Part shown: in pieces, positions 1-3,899 of the stretch
Layout: the number at the start of each line of letters is the position of its first letter
Position numbering within the stretch: position 1 is the first letter of the stretch
NCBI GenBank assembly: GCA_013213875.1
Contig: JABSSV010000074.1
Coordinates: 1 to 5,842 of the forward strand
DNA from: Lysobacterales bacterium
GTDB lineage: Bacteria; Pseudomonadota; Gammaproteobacteria; Xanthomonadales; SZUA-36
DNA: 5,842 nt
Direction: 5' to 3'
Made by a program: the position numbers and the translations under genes
The notes under the pieces: generated by a model
Seen by the model: only the letters and a program-made list of their open reading frames with translations
Databases searched by the model: none
What the model was told of the DNA's origin: nothing

Positions 1-536
1 CCATAGCCGGCACCGGCCAGAGAAACGATGGACGCTACCCATTCCGACTTCTCACAGGCCATGCGGTGTGACATGAAGCCGCCGTTGGAATGACCCATAA
101 AGTGGATCCGGCTTGGGTCTACGGCAAAGTCTGCGCGCACGGCCTCGACCAACTGCTCCAGGTAGGCCACATCATCGATCTCGCTGTTAAAGAAATCGCA
201 GCAGGCCCGCGTGGCATTCCAGAAACGGTCACCATCAGGATTGAGACTTCCATCCGGCGTCAGCAGGTAGAAGGAGCGCGGCTCTACCTGATCAATGAGA
301 CCGAAGTAGCGGGCGTTGCCCAGCCCCGAGCCGGTAAAACCGTGCAGCGCGACCACCAGGGGCAAAGGCTGGTCCGGTTCGGCAGTCTGCGGGCGATAGA
401 GACTCACCGGCCCGCGGCCCAAATCGTAGCTTTCCACCAGCGGCTCCGCGCTCGTACTCTGAGCGCCCAAACCGATTGCCATGGCCAGCGCCAGCAGCGC
501 CCCCCTGATGAAACCCAAGTTCCGTATTGCCATCAT
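1..536 (-). CDS. Secreted PHB depolymerase/LpqC-family esterase, 3' partial
   Basis: This minus-strand reading frame is open from position 536 to the left edge (178 codons seen, no stop), so the C-terminus is missing. Residues 1-30 form a signal peptide: a short basic N-region, a hydrophobic core rich in Ala/Leu, and probable cleavage after STSA (A30). The mature part shows an alpha/beta-hydrolase fold: HGFTGSG at 65-71 (oxyanion region), WNAT followed by the double cysteine C112-C113, the IDDV segment at 120-123, and the nucleophile elbow GHSNGG at 148-153 with Ser150. This combination is typical of the COG3509 family, which includes extracellular PHB depolymerases, feruloyl/acetylxylan esterases and LpqC-like proteins. 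The substrate cannot be told from this. The catalytic Asp and His should lie in the missing part. Two adjacent ATGs (536 and 533) are possible; the first is chosen because it lies 8 bases after an AGGAG. It follows the COG0523 gene in the same direction after 157 bases, so it is probably transcribed separately. Confidence 0.87.
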   Translation of the reverse strand, partial: MMAIRNLGFIRGALLALAMAIGLGAQSTSAEPLVESYDLGRGPVSLYRPQTAEPDQPLPLVVALHGFTGSGLGNARYFGLIDQVEPRSFYLLTPDGSLNPDGDRFWNATRACCDFFNSEIDDVAYLEQLVEAVRADFAVDPSRIHFMGHSNGGFMSHRMACEKSEWVASIVSLAGAGY

Positions 537-544
537 TATTGTCG

Positions 545-549
545 CTCCT
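545..549 (-). promoter_or_regulatory. Ribosome binding site of the esterase gene
   Basis: AGGAG on the minus strand lies 8 bases upstream of the ATG at 536 and 11 bases from the alternative ATG at 533, which favours the first. A small inverted repeat (GCGC, loop TAAG, GCGC; 550-561) lies immediately upstream of it and could fold next to the ribosome binding site. Confidence 0.7.
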
Positions 550-569
550 GCGCCTTAGCGCCCCCGACA

Positions 570-588
570 GCAGGGCTTGCGACCCTGC
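570..588 (-). other. Hairpin in the leader upstream of the esterase gene
   Basis: On the minus strand, GCAGGG (588-583) and CCCTGC (575-570) form a perfect 6-bp stem around a 7-base loop, 33 bases before the esterase start codon. A second copy, GCAGGGC at 620-614, could pair over 7 bp with GCCCTGC (576-570) instead. The segment between the copies is purine-rich on this strand (AAGCAA-type repeats, 604-589). It could be a leader structure or chance pairing in GC-rich DNA. On the plus strand the hairpin is followed by a T-rich but interrupted tract, which is weak as a terminator. Confidence 0.35.
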
Positions 589-660
589 CCTTGCTTTTGC
601 TTTGTCCGGTCTTGCCCTGCCTTACATGCATCGGCAAGCCACCCGGCGGTACCAAACGGC

Positions 661-666
661 AGTATA
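661..666 (-). promoter_or_regulatory. Possible -10 element for the esterase gene
   Basis: TATACT on the minus strand matches five of six consensus -10 bases, in an otherwise GC-rich spacer between two co-directional genes. No convincing -35 lies 16-18 bases upstream. It would give a leader of roughly 120 bases containing the hairpins described at 550-620. The call rests on one hexamer and is weak. Confidence 0.25.
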
Positions 667-693
667 AACGGCTGTCGCCGCATAGGGGCTAGG

Positions 694-1611
694 CTAATTG
701 GTGCGGCTAGCGGCCGCCTCCAAGCTGGAAGCGATAGCGGCTTCCAGCACCTTCGGATCACTGCCGGGACCGACGGTCAGGAGTTTGGGCGCGGTCAGGG
801 CGCTGCCCCGGAAAGGACGGATCAGCACCTTGCCGTCCGCCAGTCGCTCAAAATAGGTACGTCCAGACTGCCCGCCTATCGCCGTAAAGCCCTTGATACG
901 CAGAATGCTAGCCGGTAGCTGCGCACAGATCGCATGGATACAGGTCTCGTCCGGGAGGGTTGGCAAGTCCACGGAGCAGGAGGCCCAATGGCTTTTCTCA
1001 TGCTCAATCTTGCGCCCCCGATTCGACGATGGCTGGAGCGCTGGTAAGCGCTCAATGTGCAAGTCATTGGTGCTGACGATGCTCGCACTGGGGTTCAGTT
1101 TATGTAATTGCTCACGCACGTCAGCCATCCGTGCCGCGCTGGCCTCTTCCCTATGGCTCAGGGCAATCAGGGATGACACCTGAACCTGACTGGCCTCCAA
1201 TTCATTGTTGACGCCCCGTCGCTGCCAGTTCTTCACATCCACCACGGAGATCTGTACCGGCGGCAGGAAACGGCGATCGATACCCACGCCCAGAAACCCC
1301 ATGAGATCACAGGCATCGGTGGTGCCATTGGCTTCGATCAGGGTTATACCTCTATCCCGCGGCGGAATGCGGTTCACAAACTCACGCAGTTCCACAATAC
1401 CGCTGCAACAGATGCAGCTGCCATTCAGAGGGCGGATATGGCTGGCGCCAAGCCGGGCATCCAGCTGCTGCGCATCCAGCAGCGCATTTTCATAATCATT
1501 CAGGATCACATAGGGGTCCCAACCCGCATTGAGATAGGACTCCAGCAGCGCCTTCAGCACGGTGGTTTTGCCGGCACCGAGAAAGCCGACGATGGTAATA
1601 ATTGCTTCCAT
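694..1611 (-). CDS. COG0523 (CobW/HypB/UreG-type) P-loop metallochaperone-like protein
   Basis: This 305-residue protein has the COG0523 two-domain layout. The N-terminal P-loop domain opens at once with Walker A GFLGAGKT (9-16), then the metal-binding CxCC motif C66-I-C68-C69 after NG, a Walker B/switch-like LIEANG (91-96, where relatives usually have ETTG or ESSG), and SVVDV (122-126). Residues from about 208 to 290, starting at HWAS and including ILRIKGF (236-242), fit the CobW C-terminal domain. Family members are cytoplasmic GTPases that deliver or traffic Zn, Co or other metals. The NKxD guanine-specificity motif is replaced by S152-H-R-E155, so nucleotide preference is uncertain. The frame extends upstream to an ATG at 1659 and a TTG at 1707. 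The ATG at 1611 is chosen because family members begin just before Walker A and because GGGGGT lies 8 bases upstream. The gene is divergent from the CocE-like gene. No metalloenzyme client is visible nearby and no Zur-like box was seen upstream. Confidence 0.9.
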   Translation of the reverse strand: MEAIITIVGFLGAGKTTVLKALLESYLNAGWDPYVILNDYENALLDAQQLDARLGASHIRPLNGSCICCSGIVELREFVNRIPPRDRGITLIEANGTTDACDLMGFLGVGIDRRFLPPVQISVVDVKNWQRRGVNNELEASQVQVSSLIALSHREEASAARMADVREQLHKLNPSASIVSTNDLHIERLPALQPSSNRGRKIEHEKSHWASCSVDLPTLPDETCIHAICAQLPASILRIKGFTAIGGQSGRTYFERLADGKVLIRPFRGSALTAPKLLTVGPGSDPKVLEAAIASSLEAAASRTN

Positions 1612-1619
1612 GCTTGCTG

Positions 1620-1625
1620 ACCCCC
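1620..1625 (-). promoter_or_regulatory. Ribosome binding site deciding the COG0523 start
   Basis: GGGGGT on the minus strand resembles GGAGGT with one base that still allows a G-U wobble to the 16S tail, and lies 8 bases before the ATG at 1611. No comparable site precedes the upstream in-frame ATG at 1659 or TTG at 1707, so the shorter protein is preferred. Confidence 0.5.
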
Positions 1626-1643
1626 AAGGCCGAGAAGGTGACC

Positions 1644-1657
1644 GAGCCGGTTGGCTC
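1644..1657 (+). other. Inverted repeat in the divergent intergenic region
   Basis: GAGCC (1644-1648), loop GGTT, GGCTC (1653-1657) is a perfect 5-bp inverted repeat. It partly overlaps a 14-base near-palindrome at 1652-1665 (12 of 14 positions symmetric) centred on CATG. Lying between the divergent genes, it could be an operator or a leader hairpin in the COG0523 transcript. It is short enough to be chance, and it matches no regulator site I know. Confidence 0.3.
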
Positions 1658-1664
1658 ATGGGCC

Positions 1665-1670
1665 ATGATA
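1665..1670 (-). promoter_or_regulatory. Possible -10 element for the COG0523 gene
   Basis: TATCAT on the minus strand matches five of six -10 consensus bases and sits in the only AT-rich patch (about 1666-1675) of the 126-base divergent spacer. Transcription would begin near 1658, which excludes the alternative ATG at 1659 and agrees with the start at 1611. No good -35 is seen at the usual spacing, so the call is weak. On the plus strand the same patch reads GATAAT, a possible -10 for the divergent gene. Confidence 0.3.
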
Positions 1671-1737
1671 ATTCACTGGTACTCAGCAGCGGGTGCCAGT
1701 CCGGCAAGCGCCCCGTGCGGTACGCTAGACTGAGCGC

Positions 1738-3804
1738 ATGAATGGGACCCTGCCGCGAATCATTGCGCTTTCAGCGCTGCTATTGGTGAGCCTGAACACA
1801 CGGGCCGAGACCGTGGCGGGTATTGAGCGCACGGAGCACCGCATCGCCCTGCCCGACGGCGTGCATCTAGCCGTGGATTTGTACCGGCCTGCAAACCGGG
1901 CGGCTGAGCAGCGCTTGCCGGTATTGCTGGAGTATCTGCCCTACCGCAAAGCGGAATCCCGCGCGCGCAACCTCGCGCTTTACGCTTATTTCGTGAGAGC
2001 AGGCTATGCGGTGGCTCGGGTAGACATTCGCGGCACCGGTGAAAGCGAAGGCATCACCATTCCCTACGAATACTCGGATATCGAGCTGGACGACGGCGAG
2101 ATCGTCATCGACTGGCTGGCCACCCAGCCCTGGTCCAGCGGTGCCGTTGGCATGTTTGGCATTTCCTGGGGCGGCTTTAACGCCATTCAGCTGGCGCTGC
2201 GTGCGCCTCCGGCGCTGAAAGCCTACGTGGCGCTCATGGCGACCGACTACCTGTATGCGGAAGACGTGCATTACATCGATGGCATCATGCACACCGATTC
2301 CTGGATGATGAGCCACGATCTTTACAATGCCATGCCTGGCGCGCCGGCCTTCACGCTCGATGAGCGCTGGGTAACGGAGCGCTTTGAGCGGGAGCCCAGC
2401 GTCTTTACCTACCTGCGCCAGCAGCGTGATGGCCCCTTTTGGGACCGCGCCTCTGCCCGGGGCCAGTACCAGCGACTCACCGTGCCCGGATTTCATATTG
2501 GCGGCTGGTATGACGGCTACCGCAACAGCCTGTTGCGCCAGCTCGAACATGCGGCAGCGCCGAGCAAGGCGATGATTGGGCCCTGGGACCACTATTTCCC
2601 GCATAACGCCTGGCCCGGGCCGGCCATAGAATGGCGTCGTGAGGCGGTACGCTGGTTCGATCAGTTCCTGCGCGGCCGGCAAACCGGCATTCTTGAAGAG
2701 CCGCGCTTCGCCGTCTATATCCGCGATCACCACGCACCGGATCCGTCTATTGCAACGGTACCCGGTCGCTGGCGCTGGGAAGATGGATGGCCGTTGTCGC
2801 GCACGGACTGGCAGACCTGGCACCTGAACGGCGATGGCGCACTGGCGCGCCAGGCCGGCAGCGAAGCCGTGCATGAGCTGGACTATGTGGCTTCGGTGGG
2901 ACTGGAAGGCGGCGGTCCGACCATGTGGTGGGGCTCGGTAGCACCGGATCAACAGCCCATGGACGATGAGAGTCTGGTCTACGACAGTCACCCGCTGGAA
3001 GCAGCGGTGGAAATTCTGGGCCGCCCGCGGGTACATTTGCCAGCCAGCGCCAGTGCCACGCGTGGCAACTGGGTGGTACGGATCTCAGATGTTGCACCGG
3101 ACGGCACGGTGACTCAGGTCGCCGGGGCGGCCCTGAACGGCACCCACCGGAACTCGGCGCGCAGGCCGGAAGCGATCATTCCGGGTGAGCAGATGCAGCT
3201 AGCGCTGGAGCTGCACTTCACCTCCTGGACCTTTCCTCCGGGCCATCGTATCCGCGTGGCCATCAGTCACAGTCAATGGCCCATGCTCTGGCCCACGCGC
3301 GAGCCTTTCCGCTCCAGGCTGGCGGTCGGTGGAGATCAGGGTGCTCGGCTGTCTCTGCCGGTCATACCAGCGGGACCGGAACGGCGGCCGGAATTTGCGT
3401 CGCCGGCTGGCGATCCTGAGCTGCCCGGCTTTGCCACGCTGGACGCGGGCAACGTCACGGGCTACGCCGCGCTCAACGCCATTGACCGCGATCCGCTCAC
3501 CGGCCGGGCGCGGGGCGTGGCCCGAAACTCCGGCGGCACCCGCTATCCCTGGGGCACGGAACGCTTTGAAGAAACCCTCGAACACCAGACCTCGGACAGG
3601 AACCCGGCGCAGAGCCAGGTGCTCGGCAGCTACGCGCTAAGCCAGAATCTGAATGATGGCCGGACACTGCGCTTTGAACAGACCGTGCGCTTGAGAAGTG
3701 ATTGGGATAATTTTCACCTGCGCTTCGAGCGCCGCGCCTATCTGAACGGCAGCCTGTTCCGCGAGAAGCTCTGGGAAGAATCAATTCCCCGGGACTTCCA
3801 ATAG
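1738..3804 (+). CDS. Exported CocE/NonD (peptidase S15-like) hydrolase
   Basis: This complete 688-residue protein begins with a signal peptide (1-23, cleavage probably after TRA). The alpha/beta-hydrolase domain spans about 25-335. It shows LPYRK with Tyr69, matching the oxyanion-hole tyrosine of cocaine esterase CocE; VDIRGTGESEG at 95-105; the nucleophile elbow GISWGG with Ser143; GGWYDG with Asp259; and GPWDH with His285. The triad is therefore complete. A helical cap lies at about 170-245. The PepX_C jelly-roll domain runs from about 357 (WQTWHLNGDG) to about 542, including DVAPDG at 451-456. A further segment of about 120 residues (565-688) ends in WEESIPRDFQ. Family enzymes hydrolyse esters, amides (including acylated beta-lactam side chains) or X-Pro peptides; the true substrate is unknown. 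The protein contains no cysteine. The start is fixed by an in-frame stop at 1726-1728 and by the signal peptide, although no clear Shine-Dalgarno precedes it. Confidence 0.92.
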   Translation: MNGTLPRIIALSALLLVSLNTRAETVAGIERTEHRIALPDGVHLAVDLYRPANRAAEQRLPVLLEYLPYRKAESRARNLALYAYFVRAGYAVARVDIRGTGESEGITIPYEYSDIELDDGEIVIDWLATQPWSSGAVGMFGISWGGFNAIQLALRAPPALKAYVALMATDYLYAEDVHYIDGIMHTDSWMMSHDLYNAMPGAPAFTLDERWVTERFEREPSVFTYLRQQRDGPFWDRASARGQYQRLTVPGFHIGGWYDGYRNSLLRQLEHAAAPSKAMIGPWDHYFPHNAWPGPAIEWRREAVRWFDQFLRGRQTGILEEPRFAVYIRDHHAPDPSIATVPGRWRWEDGWPLSRTDWQTWHLNGDGALARQAGSEAVHELDYVASVGLEGGGPTMWWGSVAPDQQPMDDESLVYDSHPLEAAVEILGRPRVHLPASASATRGNWVVRISDVAPDGTVTQVAGAALNGTHRNSARRPEAIIPGEQMQLALELHFTSWTFPPGHRIRVAISHSQWPMLWPTREPFRSRLAVGGDQGARLSLPVIPAGPERRPEFASPAGDPELPGFATLDAGNVTGYAALNAIDRDPLTGRARGVARNSGGTRYPWGTERFEETLEHQTSDRNPAQSQVLGSYALSQNLNDGRTLRFEQTVRLRSDWDNFHLRFERRAYLNGSLFREKLWEESIPRDFQ

Positions 3805-3863
3805 GCCGTCAGTGAAACGCCGGGTACGAGTACGCCGCGCCCGGGAGCATAAGCTTGAAGCCC

Positions 3864-3888
3864 GCCCCCGCCACGCCCGGCCGGGGGC
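3864..3888. terminator. GC-rich hairpin between convergent genes, possible bidirectional terminator
   Basis: GCCCCCG (3864-3870) pairs perfectly with CGGGGGC (3882-3888) around an 11-base loop. The spacer between the stops of the two convergent genes is only 95 bases. There is no T tract on either strand, so this is not a classical intrinsic terminator. Position and stem strength are the only support. Part of the loop and right arm also form a self-complementary 10-mer, CCCGGCCGGG. Confidence 0.4.
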
Positions 3889-3899
3889 ACCGAAGCCAA

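Noticed and set aside
591..604. A short T-rich repeat of TTGCTTT units, considered as an intrinsic terminator tail on the plus strand.
   Set aside because: No plus-strand gene ends here, and the T runs are interrupted by GC.
90..692. A 200-codon plus-strand frame over the esterase gene and the following spacer.
   Set aside because: It overlaps the secreted esterase, whose signal peptide and GHSNGG motif are clear on the other strand, and its translation has no family features.
555..761. A 68-codon minus-strand frame spanning the end of the COG0523 gene and the spacer before the esterase.
   Set aside because: It overlaps the COG0523 coding end in another frame, and the translation is Arg/Pro-rich without a signal or motif.
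1612..1707. An N-terminal extension of the COG0523 protein starting at the TTG (1707) or ATG (1659).
   Set aside because: The extra residues are Ser/Pro-rich and precede the point where family members start. Neither upstream codon has a Shine-Dalgarno, while 1611 does.
1867..3036. A 389-codon open frame on the minus strand, antisense to the CocE-like gene.
   Set aside because: It is fully inside a well-supported gene on the other strand, its translation is rich in Arg/His/Pro/Ala with no recognisable motif, and long antisense frames are common in GC-rich genes.
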